Below are positions 1 through 8,394 of a stretch of DNA of 39,245 nt, in pieces. The notes beneath the pieces are model-generated. The model searched no databases, was not told where the DNA came from, and was given only the letters and a program-made list of their open reading frames with translations. This stretch comes from a virus. Every line of letters begins with the position of its first letter. The stretch's first letter is position 1. The translations under genes and the position numbers were made by a program. The stretch is taken from positions 1 to 39,245 of the IMG/VR virus record IMGVR_UViG_3300046656_000250. One strand, written 5' to 3'.

Positions 1-1088
1 AGAAACGGCTTGACACTACCTTTCTTCGGTTGCACACCCCAGCCTGACCAGATGTTATAGATCGGCGGTGAGTTCACGAGGAACTTCGGTTCGCCGGGTT
101 TGTAAGTTAGCTTTGATACCTCACAGCGAAGCGGCCACCGAAGCCAAGCCGCAGCTGCAGCCACAGGCTTATAGGAGATGACGCCATCTTTCTTAAGCTC
201 CCGTTCTTGATATTCTAATGGCGCAGCCACATGTTCTTTGAATGCGGCTGGTGAGATCTTATCATGAGTTCGTTGATTCAACACCAACCCGGGACTGGCA
301 ACGTATACATACTTGTCGTTGAGGTCGAACAAGGTGCGTGCGAGGCCTAATGGCTCAGCTTCATGGAGCAGCTGACGAAACTGCTCAGGTGCACACTGCA
401 CGAGGAAGTCATCAAGACCCACCTTCTCGACCTGCGGCAGCTGCGGCAGGGAGACAAGGTGGACGAACGAGCCGCGTTGGTGGAGAGCCTCAGCAAGCTC
501 CTGTAAGGCATGGCAAACAAGTACATTCTGCCGATAGTCTGAATCGAAGCAGATGTAAGTGTGGCGCCTAGCCCAGATAATAGGTTCTAGCGAAGGTAAC
601 CACATGATACCCAGCTTATGGGCCCGCCAGTTATAGACGCCACCTAACCCAAGGGTGGGGAACCCAGCTTGGCACCCCTTGATGGCCTTCAGCTCGCCTT
701 CAGTGATGATCAGCGGCTGGTTTGGATCATTCACTAAATCAGTCCAGGTGTGGTTCAATGGGTAATAAGCAACCGGCGCTGTATTCGGCTCCTGCACGTA
801 GCGCACCGGCTTCTTATCAGTGAGCGCTTGGAAGTCAGACGGGACCTCGAGATACCGCAAGCGGTAAAATGGTTTCTGTCCAGGCAGATCGCTAAGCGGC
901 TTGCCGAGGTGGTCGTGGTAGTTGATCTTGAGCGCGCAGACTGGCTTAAATGAACTGTGGAGTTTGGGTGTTTGGGTGTTATCGAGGAAGCTGAGACCCA
1001 GCTGCTTAAGCTGCTTGGGGTCAATACCCGACGACTTTAGTTTAGCCTCGCCCAACGAGACAGCCTTAGATGACGTCTTCTTTATCAT
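1..1088 (-). CDS. Primase-helicase, N-terminal part (Toprim-like primase), cut by window edge
   Basis: The frame is open from an ATG at 1088-1086 to the window start with no stop, giving 362 codons. A GAGG ribosome site lies just upstream (on the minus strand before 1088). Residues about 127-153 read LIITEGELKAIKGC and then GLGGVYNW, a Toprim-like signature of the DUF3854 type. FDSD at 181-184 supplies the second acidic cluster. The family makes primers at phage forks. The reading ends at ...KKGSVKPF, where related proteins continue into a P-loop helicase; that part is found at the other end of the window (38299-39245). I therefore read the two as one gene broken by linearisation. Family assignment is strong; the exact enzymology is inferred. 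Confidence 0.85.
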   Translation of the reverse strand, partial: MIKKTSSKAVSLGEAKLKSSGIDPKQLKQLGLSFLDNTQTPKLHSSFKPVCALKINYHDHLGKPLSDLPGQKPFYRLRYLEVPSDFQALTDKKPVRYVQEPNTAPVAYYPLNHTWTDLVNDPNQPLIITEGELKAIKGCQAGFPTLGLGGVYNWRAHKLGIMWLPSLEPIIWARRHTYICFDSDYRQNVLVCHALQELAEALHQRGSFVHLVSLPQLPQVEKVGLDDFLVQCAPEQFRQLLHEAEPLGLARTLFDLNDKYVYVASPGLVLNQRTHDKISPAAFKEHVAAPLEYQERELKKDGVISYKPVAAAAAWLRWPLRCEVSKLTYKPGEPKFLVNSPPIYNIWSGWGVQPKKGSVKPF

Positions 1089-1102
1089 TGTAACCTCTAG
1101 TT

Positions 1103-1233
1103 GAAAACCTACCACCTAAGCGGCAAGGTGGGTGTCGGCGAGGACCACCACCGCTTAGTGGTTTTCACATGGAGGCTTCATGGCTGAGGACTAACTCAAG
1201 CTGTTTCGCTCGTTGTAAGTAGTCCTCGCCGAC
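1103..1233 (-). promoter_or_regulatory. Structured 5' leader of the primase gene with competing inverted repeats
   Basis: Several complementary segments are nested here. GAAAACC at 1103-1109 and CTAAGCGG at 1116-1123 pair with CCGCTTAG at 1151-1158 and GGTTTTC at 1160-1166. GTCGGCGAGGAC at 1134-1145 is a perfect 12-base inverted repeat of GTCCTCGCCGAC at 1222-1233. TAGTCCTC at 1220-1227 can instead pair with GAGGACTA at 1186-1193. The last two pairings use the same bases and exclude each other. Transcripts starting near 1231 from the promoter at 1239-1268 would contain all of them ahead of the primase start at 1088. This resembles an attenuator or switching leader; the role is inferred. Confidence 0.5.
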
Positions 1234-1238
1234 GAGAA

Positions 1239-1268
1239 ATCGTAATCCTGGAACTACGCGCAAGTAAA
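1239..1268 (-). promoter_or_regulatory. Promoter for the primase transcription unit
   Basis: On the minus strand there is TTTACT (1268-1263), an 18-base spacer and TACGAT (1244-1239). The same -10 sequence and exact spacing occur with TTTACA at 38261-38290 and 35393-35422, each ahead of minus-strand genes. Initiation would be near 1231, leaving a leader of about 140 bases before the primase start. It fits a sigma-70-like promoter apart from the one-base longer spacer. The repetition at three unit starts is the main support. Confidence 0.65.
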
Positions 1269-1362
1269 TATATGAAGCGACGTTTCGGAGTTAGTTATTT
1301 AGAATCAAGCACTTAGCTGCTTCACACGCTTCAATACTTCGCGCTTCAGTACTCGCTACCCT

Positions 1363-1402
1363 TATATATATATATTTCTTTCTTTCTTTCTTTCTTTCTT
1401 TC
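1363..1402. repeat. (TA)n tract followed by seven TTTC tetranucleotide repeats
   Basis: An alternating TA tract (1363-1375) runs directly into seven perfect TTTC units (1375-1402). The tract is a simple sequence repeat with a purine-only complementary strand. It is easily melted DNA in the divergent intergenic region. Copy number could vary by slipped-strand replication. No coding frame depends on it. Confidence 0.8.
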
Positions 1403-1415
1403 TAAAAAGAAGAAT

Positions 1416-1438
1416 GAAGTTATCGAAGTTATCGAAGT
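1416..1438. repeat. Tandem GAAGTTATC iterons
   Basis: GAAGTTATC is repeated directly at 1416-1424 and 1425-1433, and a third partial copy GAAGTT begins at 1434. Short tandem iterons next to an AT-rich melt region are typical of replication initiator or regulator sites. The rest of 1440-1612 shows no clear gene. A short plus-strand frame at 1414-1653 has no ribosome site and a composition unlike its neighbours. I see no convincing promoter for the late block here. Confidence 0.5.
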
Positions 1439-1612
1439 TTGTTTTGCAGATTAATAACTTACGAAGCTTCACAAACTTGCTTCATAGCTCTGCTAGCAGC
1501 GCATATGTGGCCACAAAGTATTTGCTCCCCACATGTGTACGGAGGCCACGACGAGGTGTATATACGTGGCGCCATAGGCCGTGGGGTCTTGAAATAACAT
1601 TGGATAACATCT

Positions 1613-1924
1613 GTGGGTGCGAGAAAAGGTCACAAAGGTTTTGTGAAAGGTGAACCTCGCGTCAAAGGTGCTGGGCGCAAGAAGGGTACACCCAATAAGA
1701 TCACCGCTGATATTCGCTCATCGATCAAGCTGCTTTCAGAGCGCAATGTCACGGGGTTTGAGGCGCTTATCGACCGTGTGGCTAAGAAGGATCCAGCTCG
1801 TGCGATGGACCTCCACCTCAAGGTGTTGGAGTTCAACATCCCGAAGTTGCAGCGCACTGAGATGACTGGGTTGGATGGCGCGGCACTAACTGTGGAGCTC
1901 AGCGCAGGAGACTCGAAACTTTGA
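1613..1924 (+). CDS. Terminase small subunit
   Basis: This 103-residue basic protein begins at GTG 1613; a stop lies shortly upstream in frame and no ATG lies between, so GTG is the only credible start. Residues about 18-28 (GAGRKKGTPNKIT) match the N-terminal motif of DUF5681-type small terminase or packaging proteins, and the rest is predicted helical. The family binds phage DNA at the packaging site and presents it to the large subunit. The stop overlaps the large terminase start by four bases (TTGA). It is shorter than P22 gp3. Position directly before the large terminase is the strongest evidence. Confidence 0.75.
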   Translation: MGARKGHKGFVKGEPRVKGAGRKKGTPNKITADIRSSIKLLSERNVTGFEALIDRVAKKDPARAMDLHLKVLEFNIPKLQRTEMTGLDGAALTVELSAGDSKL

Positions 1925-3318
1925 ATGCCGCGGCTCAAGCTGTACATGAGACGCTCTTCCGCTTCACAGCGAAGCAGGAGGAGGCGCAGGAGTATTGCAC
2001 TGGTGAAGCCACCCATTGCATGCTCTTCGGCGGCAGCCGCTCAGGTAAGACGTTCCTGATTGTGCGCAACATCGTTGCCCGCGCCTTGAAGGCGCCAGGT
2101 TCACGCCACCTGATCTGCCGCTTTCGCTTCAACCACCTGAAGTCGTCGATCATCCTTGATACATTTCCGAATGTGATGCGTCGTTGCTTCCCGCAGGTGA
2201 AGTACAACCTGTCAAAGTCGGATTGGTACGTGACGTTGCCCAACGGTAGTGAGATCTGGTTTGCTGGTTTGGACGACAAGGAGCGTCTCGAGAAGATCTT
2301 GGGTAAAGAGTACGTTACCATCTATCCCAACGAGTGCTCGCAAATTGCGTGGGACTCCATCCAAGTGTTAATCACACGTCTTGGCCAGAAGGTGATGCAG
2401 GTTGTCAAGGGTCTGCGTGCGCAGCTCTTGAAGCTGCGCATGTACTATGACTGCAACCCACCGACGAAGGCGCATTGGACCTTCCGCGTCTTCAAGCAGA
2501 AGGTGGATCCTGAGACGAAGCTGCCGCTTGCGCAGGCCAGTGACTACACCTGCTTCCAGATGAACCCTATCGACAACCAGGAGAATCTCTCGCCTGAGTA
2601 CATGCGCATGCTGTCGCAGCTCTCAGCGCGGATGCAGCGTCGATTTAAGGATGGGGAATTCGGTGAGGCGGCACCAGGTGCATTGTTCGACGAGTCCATC
2701 ATTGACCGTTGGAGGGTGCTCGATGGCAACCTGCCGCAGATGGTGCGGGTGGTGGTAGGTGTGGATCCATCGGGGTCGGGTGATACTGACAACGCAGATA
2801 ACGACGAGATTGGCGAGGTAGTTGGCGGCTTAGGTGTGGATGGTCGCGCTTATCTCATGGAGGATCTGTCGTTGAAGGCGGGTCCAGCGACGTGGGGCCG
2901 TATGGCCGTGGTCTCGTATGGGCGTCATAAGGCGGACGTCATTGTCGGTGAGACGAACTTCGGTGGTGATATGGTGAAGGCCACGATCCAAACAGCGGCA
3001 TCAGCTGAGAATATGCGCGTCAACTTCAAGAAGGTGGTGGCCTCGCGTGGTAAGCATGTACGGGCCGAGCCATTCAGCGCCTTGTACGAGCAAGGGAAGG
3101 TACGCCACGTAGGTATCATGTCGAAGCTGGAGGATGAATTATGTGGGATGACCACCACTGGTTATACCGGCACCGGCAGCCCTAACCGCGCCGATGCTTG
3201 GATCTGGGTGTTGGCTGAGCTCTTTCCCTCAGTCGTGAATGCAAATCGTGAGAAGGTCGCTGTGGCTCCACCACAACCATCTAAGAACTTTTACAAAGGT
3301 ATGACTCGACATGGCTAG
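1921..3318 (+). CDS. Terminase large subunit (packaging ATPase and nuclease)
   Basis: The protein has 465 residues. The start is TTG 1921, overlapping the previous stop, with AGGAG at 1906-1910. Residues 37-44 are GGSRSGKT, a Walker A site; YVTIYPNE at 131-138 is Walker B with the catalytic Glu. The C-terminal half carries an RNase H-like nuclease: VGVDPSG (Asp282), VGETNFGGD (Glu344) and an acidic position in the C-terminal NRADAWIW segment. It would pump DNA into the prohead through the portal and cut concatemers. P22 gp2 is about 499 residues. Assignment is firm. Confidence 0.95.
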   Translation: MNAAAQAVHETLFRFTAKQEEAQEYCTGEATHCMLFGGSRSGKTFLIVRNIVARALKAPGSRHLICRFRFNHLKSSIILDTFPNVMRRCFPQVKYNLSKSDWYVTLPNGSEIWFAGLDDKERLEKILGKEYVTIYPNECSQIAWDSIQVLITRLGQKVMQVVKGLRAQLLKLRMYYDCNPPTKAHWTFRVFKQKVDPETKLPLAQASDYTCFQMNPIDNQENLSPEYMRMLSQLSARMQRRFKDGEFGEAAPGALFDESIIDRWRVLDGNLPQMVRVVVGVDPSGSGDTDNADNDEIGEVVGGLGVDGRAYLMEDLSLKAGPATWGRMAVVSYGRHKADVIVGETNFGGDMVKATIQTAASAENMRVNFKKVVASRGKHVRAEPFSALYEQGKVRHVGIMSKLEDELCGMTTTGYTGTGSPNRADAWIWVLAELFPSVVNANREKVAVAPPQPSKNFYKGMTRHG

Positions 3319-5416
3319 ACCTACTGCCGAGGAGCGTTTGAATGGTGTGCATGAGCGCGCCATTCGTGAGTTTAATCGCATTCAAGCAGCTTTGCGTGAT
3401 GAACGTAGGCAGTGCTTGCAGGACCGTCGTTTCTATTCAGTGGCAGGAGCCCAGTGGGAAGGTCCACTGAATGAGCAGTTTGAGAACAAGCCGAAGTTTG
3501 AGGTCAATAAGGTTCACCTCTCAGTTATCCGCATCATTAACGAATATCGCAACAACCGCATCACGGTGGATTTCGTCAGCAAGGATGGTAACGATGATGA
3601 TTTGCTAGCTGACACCTGTGACGGGCTGTACCGCGCCGACGAGCAAGACTCAGGGGCTGAGGAAGCTTACGACAACGCCTTTGAGGAGGCGGTGGGCGGC
3701 GGCTTCGGAGCGTGGCGACTGCGCACCAAGTACGAGGATGAGGAAGATCCTGAGAATGAGCAGCAGCGTATCTGCTTTGAGCCGATCTATGATGCGGATT
3801 CGTCGGTGTTCTTCGACCTCGATGCAAAGAAGCAGGATAAGTCAGATGCGAAGCGCGCCTATGTCATCATCTCGAAGTCACGTCAAGACTATATTGACGA
3901 GTACAATGACGATCCAGCTTCTTGGCCGAAAACTGTTCATCAGAATGAATTCGACTGGTCCACGCCGGATGTCGTGTACCTGGCTGAGTACTATGAAATC
4001 GAGGAGCGTCGTGAGACGACACACATCTATAAGATGCTAGATGGTACTGAGGAACGCTACTCTGACGATGAGCTTGAGGAGCCGGCACGTGAAGCTGGCG
4101 AAGGCGAGGACGAAGAGGCGCTACCCACGAAGCGCGATGAACTGAACTCACTTGGTGCTGAGGAGATCCGCACTAAGAAAATCAAGCGGAAGCGTGTGCA
4201 TAAGTACCTCTTCTCAGGTTCGAAGATCCTAGATGATATGGGACTGATTGCTGGGTCATGCATCCCGGTGATCCCGGTATATGGCAAGCGGTGGTTCGTC
4301 GACAACGTCGAGCGGTGCATGGGCCACGTGCGGCTCGCCAAGGATGCGCAGCGCTTGAAGAATATGCAGCTGTCGAAGCTGGGTGAGATCAGTGCCTTGT
4401 CCTCAGTGTCGAAGCCGATCGTGTCGCCTGAGCAGATTGCCGGCCACCAGCTGATGTGGGAGGAGGACAACATCAAGAATTTCCCCTACCTGCTGCTCAA
4501 CCCCGTGACTGACAAGGAGGGGAATGAGCAGACGGTTGGGCCGACAGCCTACACTAAGTCACCCGAGATTCCGCCGTCGCTCGCAGCGTTGTTGCAGCTA
4601 ACTGAAGATGACATGAAGGACCTGCTTGGTAACCAGCAGGCTGGCGAGGAGATCCAAGGAAATATCTCGACTGAGACCGCCCACCTCATTCAGAACCGCG
4701 TCGACATGCAGACTTTTATCTACTTATCGAACATGGCGAAGGCTGTGAAGAGGTGTGGTGAGGTCTGGCTCTCGATGGCGCGCGACGTCCTCGTGGAAGA
4801 AGGGCGCGTTATGAAGGCGCGCGGCGCCTCAGGCGAGCTCAGCCGCGTGCAGCTGATGAAGCCGATGATCAACGAGAAGACCGGTGAGGTGGAGCACCGC
4901 AATGACTTGGCTAAGGCGAAGTTCGACGTAGCTGTTGAAGTGGGGCCGTCCAGCTCAACGAAGCGGGCGGCGACAGTCCGTGCTCTCATCAACATGGCGC
5001 AGCTAACTGAGGACCCGGAGACTAAGCAGGTGCTTGGCTCTATGGCCATGATGAACATGGAGGGTGAGGGTGTCGGCGATGTCCGTCGCTACTTCCGCCA
5101 GAAGCTGATTCGCATGGGCGTAGTAAAGCCAAATGAGCAGGAGGCCATTGAGCTCAAGCAGGAGCAAGCTAACCAACAACCTTCGCCGCAGGATCAATAC
5201 TTAACCGCGGCTGCTGGGGCTGAGCAAGCGCGCGGCGTGAAGGCGCAGGCTGATACCATCGCAGTGCAGGCGAAGGCTGATAAGGACCGCGCGGATACAC
5301 TGAAGACTTTAAATGACATTGATAAAGATCAAGGTCATCTAGCAATCAAGGCGATTCAGGAGCTGGGCCCGCGTGTAACGCCGCCAAGCTTGCCTGGTTC
5401 GCCAGTGCAGAATTAG
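3311..5416 (+). CDS. Portal protein, P22 gp1-like
   Basis: This is a 701-residue protein (P22 gp1 is about 725) starting at ATG 3311, overlapping the terminase end by eight bases. The N-terminal region with FEVNKVHLSVIRIINEYRNNR is characteristic of P22-type portals: a conserved stretch before the wing domain. An acidic segment occurs near residues 255-275. The C-terminal 100 residues are rich in Gln, Ala and Lys and probably form the barrel helix. Twelve copies would form the DNA channel at one capsid vertex. Its position between terminase and scaffold agrees with P22 synteny. Confidence 0.92.
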   Translation: MARPTAEERLNGVHERAIREFNRIQAALRDERRQCLQDRRFYSVAGAQWEGPLNEQFENKPKFEVNKVHLSVIRIINEYRNNRITVDFVSKDGNDDDLLADTCDGLYRADEQDSGAEEAYDNAFEEAVGGGFGAWRLRTKYEDEEDPENEQQRICFEPIYDADSSVFFDLDAKKQDKSDAKRAYVIISKSRQDYIDEYNDDPASWPKTVHQNEFDWSTPDVVYLAEYYEIEERRETTHIYKMLDGTEERYSDDELEEPAREAGEGEDEEALPTKRDELNSLGAEEIRTKKIKRKRVHKYLFSGSKILDDMGLIAGSCIPVIPVYGKRWFVDNVERCMGHVRLAKDAQRLKNMQLSKLGEISALSSVSKPIVSPEQIAGHQLMWEEDNIKNFPYLLLNPVTDKEGNEQTVGPTAYTKSPEIPPSLAALLQLTEDDMKDLLGNQQAGEEIQGNISTETAHLIQNRVDMQTFIYLSNMAKAVKRCGEVWLSMARDVLVEEGRVMKARGASGELSRVQLMKPMINEKTGEVEHRNDLAKAKFDVAVEVGPSSSTKRAATVRALINMAQLTEDPETKQVLGSMAMMNMEGEGVGDVRRYFRQKLIRMGVVKPNEQEAIELKQEQANQQPSPQDQYLTAAAGAEQARGVKAQADTIAVQAKADKDRADTLKTLNDIDKDQGHLAIKAIQELGPRVTPPSLPGSPVQN

Positions 5417-5496
5417 TTGTGGTTGAGTATCATCCAACCATGACATGTTAACGGTATCCGCCCCGCCGCTGAGTGGGTGAGTTAGACGAGGTCAGT

Positions 5497-6402
5497 ATGG
5501 GTAACGAAACGGCAGAGACGACGACTGAAGTGGTAGTTGACGAAGCGGCGCAGGCCGCAGCGGCAGCTGCTTTGGCGACTGCAGGCGCTGAGCAAACATC
5601 CGGCGCTGATGACACCAAGACAGGCGAGACGCTCGCTGGTGAAACAGGAGCTGAAGCAGATGAGGTCGTAGTCACCATTGGGGATGAAGCGCCGCCCCAA
5701 GAAGAGGAAGAAATTGCTAAGGCCCCAGAGTGGGTGCGTGAGTTGCGTAAGACGAATCGCGAGCTGGTGCGTCAGAATCGAGAGCTGCAACGACAACAAG
5801 CTGAGAAGACCCAGGCTGCGCAAGCAGCTGAGCTGGGCGCTAAGCCGAAGATGTCGGATCCAGAAATCGACTATGACGCCGCTAAGTTCGAGGAAGCGTT
5901 GAGTGCGTGGAATGACAAGAAGCGCCAAGCTGATCAAGAATCTGCAAACCGTCAAGCTGCTGAGCGTAAAGCTCAAGATGCTTGGCAAGCGCAGCTTGAT
6001 AAGTACGGTGCGGCTAAGGGTCAGCTGAAGGTCAAAGACTTCACTGAAGCTGAGGCCACGGCAATGGAGGCTCTCAACCAGGTGCAGCAAGGCATTGTGG
6101 TGCAGGGAGCTGACAACGCTGCGCTTGTCATGTACGCGCTTGGCAAGAACTCTGCTAAACTCAAGGAGCTTAGCTCAATCACTGACCCCGTGAAGTTCGC
6201 CTTCGCGGTTGCCAAGCTGGAGAAAGACTTGAAACTTACAACACGCAAGGCGCCACCGCCGCCTGAAAAGACGGTGACTGGCTCGGCTCCTAAGTCAGGA
6301 GCTGTTGACTCACAACTCGATCGGCTGCGCGCTGAAGCTGAGAAGACTGGCGACTACACGAAAGTGAACCAGTATCATCGGCAGAAGCGTAAAGCTTCGT
6401 AA
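5497..6402 (+). CDS. Scaffolding protein, P22 gp8-like
   Basis: I place the start at ATG 5497, preceded by GAGG at 5487-5490; an in-frame GTG at 5473 lacks a good site. The product has 301 residues, close to P22 gp8 (303). It is acidic and Ala-rich at the N-terminus, has a long charged coiled-coil centre (about residues 75-160), and ends in a basic tail (YHRQKRKAS) like the coat-binding end of P22 scaffold. It would guide coat assembly and then exit. Sequence similarity alone is weak; position between portal and coat decides the call. Confidence 0.8.
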   Translation: MGNETAETTTEVVVDEAAQAAAAAALATAGAEQTSGADDTKTGETLAGETGAEADEVVVTIGDEAPPQEEEEIAKAPEWVRELRKTNRELVRQNRELQRQQAEKTQAAQAAELGAKPKMSDPEIDYDAAKFEEALSAWNDKKRQADQESANRQAAERKAQDAWQAQLDKYGAAKGQLKVKDFTEAEATAMEALNQVQQGIVVQGADNAALVMYALGKNSAKLKELSSITDPVKFAFAVAKLEKDLKLTTRKAPPPPEKTVTGSAPKSGAVDSQLDRLRAEAEKTGDYTKVNQYHRQKRKAS

Positions 6403-6426
6403 CAACATTTTTCTTGGAGTTCTACA

Positions 6427-7695
6427 ATGAGTAATTCATTCAGCAAAGAGGAGCGCGTTGCATTTGAGCAGCTGATCCTGGGTTTTGACGATGCCCTGGT
6501 CCTGTCTCGCAACGTTGCCAAATACAACCCATCGTCGCAGGAGATGGAGCGCGCCGGCGACGTCATTTGGCGTCCACAGCCGTACATCGCGCAGTCGTTC
6601 GATGGCATGGATCAGACCGGCAACTTCCAGAACCAAACGCAGCTGTCAGTGCCGGCTACGCTTGGCTTCAGCAAATCCTCGCCGTGGATCATGGATGCGA
6701 AGGAGCTGCGTGACGCGTTGCAGGAGAACCGTCTAGGCGAAGCCGCGAAGCAGAAGTTGGCGTCGGACATCAATGTCGCTATCATGAACGTTGCGGCTCA
6801 ACAAGGCACGTTGGTTGTGAAGCGCACGGCAGCAGCCACGGGCTTCGACGATGTCGCGGCAGCCGAGGCGATCTTCAACGAGCAAGGCGTGCAAATGTAC
6901 GACCGTTGCTTGGCGCTCAGCACGCGCGACTACAACGGCATGGCGTCGAACTTAGCAGGTCGTCAGACAATGCAGGGCAAGGTGCAGACGGCTTACGAAA
7001 AGGCCTATGTGGGTCTGATCGCGTCGTTCGACACTTACAAGCTTGACTACGCGAACCGCCAGGCGGTAGCTGCGGGCGGCGGTGGTCTCACCATCAACAC
7101 CACGTTGGCAGGTGCACAGTTCTACGTGCCGAAGGCGACGTCAGTTGCGGCAACGGGCGAAAAGAACAACGTCGACAACCGCTTTCAACGGGTGACGATC
7201 TCGTCCACCACCAACGTGGCAGCAGGCGACTGCTTCACCATCGCGGGTATGGATTCGGTCCATCACATCACGAAGGGCGATACCGGTCAGCTGAAGACGT
7301 TCCGCGTCATCAGTGTGGACTCGGCTACGACGATGACCATCAGCCCGCCGATTATCAACGCTTTAGGTGGTTCGACAGCTGAGCTGCAGTACAAAAACTG
7401 CGTGGCTGTTTCAACGTCGACTACTGCTGCAATCGTGTTCTTGAACACGGCTACGGCCTCCATCAACCCGTTCTGGCAGCGCGACGCCTTGGAAATTCTT
7501 CCAGGCCACTATGCGGTGCCGACGGATGCCGGCACGGCTGTGATGCGAGCCACCACGGAGCAAGGTATCGAGGTGGTTTGGCAGAAGTTCTACGACATCA
7601 ATACGATGAAGACGAAGTATCGTCTTGATACGTTGTTCGGTGTTGTGAACAAGCAGCCTGAGATGAGCGGGATCATCCTGTTCAGCCAGCCGTAA
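6427..7695 (+). CDS. Major capsid (coat) protein, P22 gp5-like
   Basis: This is a 422-residue protein (P22 gp5 is about 430), with GGAG eight bases before ATG 6427. Recognisable P22 coat segments include DVIWRPQPYIAQ near the N-terminus, KNNVDNRFQRVTISSTTNV in the middle (P22 has NVDNRFATVTLSATT) and INPFWQRDALEILP late in the protein. It therefore has the HK97 fold with the inserted I-domain typical of P22 coat. It forms the icosahedral shell. Confidence 0.93.
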   Translation: MSNSFSKEERVAFEQLILGFDDALVLSRNVAKYNPSSQEMERAGDVIWRPQPYIAQSFDGMDQTGNFQNQTQLSVPATLGFSKSSPWIMDAKELRDALQENRLGEAAKQKLASDINVAIMNVAAQQGTLVVKRTAAATGFDDVAAAEAIFNEQGVQMYDRCLALSTRDYNGMASNLAGRQTMQGKVQTAYEKAYVGLIASFDTYKLDYANRQAVAAGGGGLTINTTLAGAQFYVPKATSVAATGEKNNVDNRFQRVTISSTTNVAAGDCFTIAGMDSVHHITKGDTGQLKTFRVISVDSATTMTISPPIINALGGSTAELQYKNCVAVSTSTTAAIVFLNTATASINPFWQRDALEILPGHYAVPTDAGTAVMRATTEQGIEVVWQKFYDINTMKTKYRLDTLFGVVNKQPEMSGIILFSQP

Positions 7696-7725
7696 TCAAC
7701 CGTTTCAACTTCTCAGGAGAATATC

Positions 7726-8319
7726 ATGGGTTCACAAACAGTTCCTCCGTTCGGCACACTGACTGTGTCAGTAGCTGCTTCGGCCAAGGTTGCAACCTAC
7801 TCGGCTGCTCCTTACACGGTGGATCAGGTCGTCGGCTTTCCTAACGAGCCGCCTGCCTTATCCAATTTGTTCAACAACTCAGGCAGCAACACATCGGCGG
7901 CGTTCACGTTAGCTGGTCAGGCAGTCATTAACGCTGGTTCACAACCGGTGCTCGTCAACGTCGGCGCCTCGGCGTCGGTTTATGAGCGCTTAGATGTGAC
8001 TCAGCCCACTCCAGGGGTGCTCAACGCGACCGGTGCCCTGACTGCTGCGTTGATCCTCGCTGGCATCGTCACGTCAACCACGGGTGCGGCTGTCGCCGCC
8101 ACCTTGGATACTGGTACGGTGATGGATGCAGCGTTGACCATGGCGGTCGGTGACTCGTTCGACTGGTCGGTAATTAACACCGGTGCGAATACATTCACGG
8201 TGACGGCTGCAGCGGGCCACACCATCGTGGGTGTGGCTGCAGTGGCGACAGTTACGTCTGCCCGATTCATCACGACGAAGACTGCTGCGAATACGTTCAT
8301 CACGTATCGCGTTAGCTAG
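7726..8319 (+). CDS. Beta-rich head-associated structural protein (possible decoration protein)
   Basis: This 197-residue protein is rich in Ala, Thr and Val. It follows the coat gene, has a strong CAGGAG site and is followed by a terminator-like hairpin. The last 50 residues (NTGANTFTVTAAAGHTIVG, then TTKTAANTFITYRVS) form a small beta module seen at the C-termini of phage head or tail surface proteins. A related but diverged ending occurs in the gene at 9217-9693. The module and position suggest a shell decoration or fibre protein. The family is not identified with certainty. Confidence 0.55.
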   Translation: MGSQTVPPFGTLTVSVAASAKVATYSAAPYTVDQVVGFPNEPPALSNLFNNSGSNTSAAFTLAGQAVINAGSQPVLVNVGASASVYERLDVTQPTPGVLNATGALTAALILAGIVTSTTGAAVAATLDTGTVMDAALTMAVGDSFDWSVINTGANTFTVTAAAGHTIVGVAAVATVTSARFITTKTAANTFITYRVS

Positions 8320-8329
8320 TCTTGAAGAG

Positions 8330-8363
8330 GAGGGCGGTGGGTAACTGCCGCCCTCACCTTATT
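8330..8363 (+). terminator. Terminator-like hairpin after the head genes
   Basis: GAGGGCGG (8330-8337) pairs perfectly with CCGCCCTC (8348-8355) around a ten-base loop, followed by ACCTTATT. The run of T is short, so it may be a partial terminator or an mRNA-stabilising hairpin that separates abundant coat transcripts from downstream tail genes. Confidence 0.55.
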
Positions 8364-8394
8364 CGCACGGCAAAACTAACAGGAGTGAGCGACG

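Larger units (their letters stand above)
1175..1484. repeat. Cluster of GCTTCA hexamers, candidate origin or regulator-binding array
   Basis: GCTTCA occurs at 1175, 1319, 1328, 1343, 1466 and 1479 on the plus strand, and its complement TGAAGC at 1273. Seven copies in about 310 bases is far above chance. They surround an AT run and a TTTC microsatellite in the only long noncoding stretch of the window, between the divergent early and late blocks. This arrangement resembles an origin or a binding array for a phage regulator. No DnaA box was recognised, so the role is inferred. Confidence 0.4.

Noticed and set aside
1414-1653. Plus-strand frame of 79 codons in the divergent region
   Set aside because: It has no ribosome site, reads through repeats, has an odd Arg/Ser/Cys-rich product and overlaps the small terminase start.
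5482-6090. Long minus-strand frame of 202 codons opposite the scaffold gene
   Set aside because: Shadow of the scaffold coding strand; Leu/Ser/Arg-rich product with no motif.
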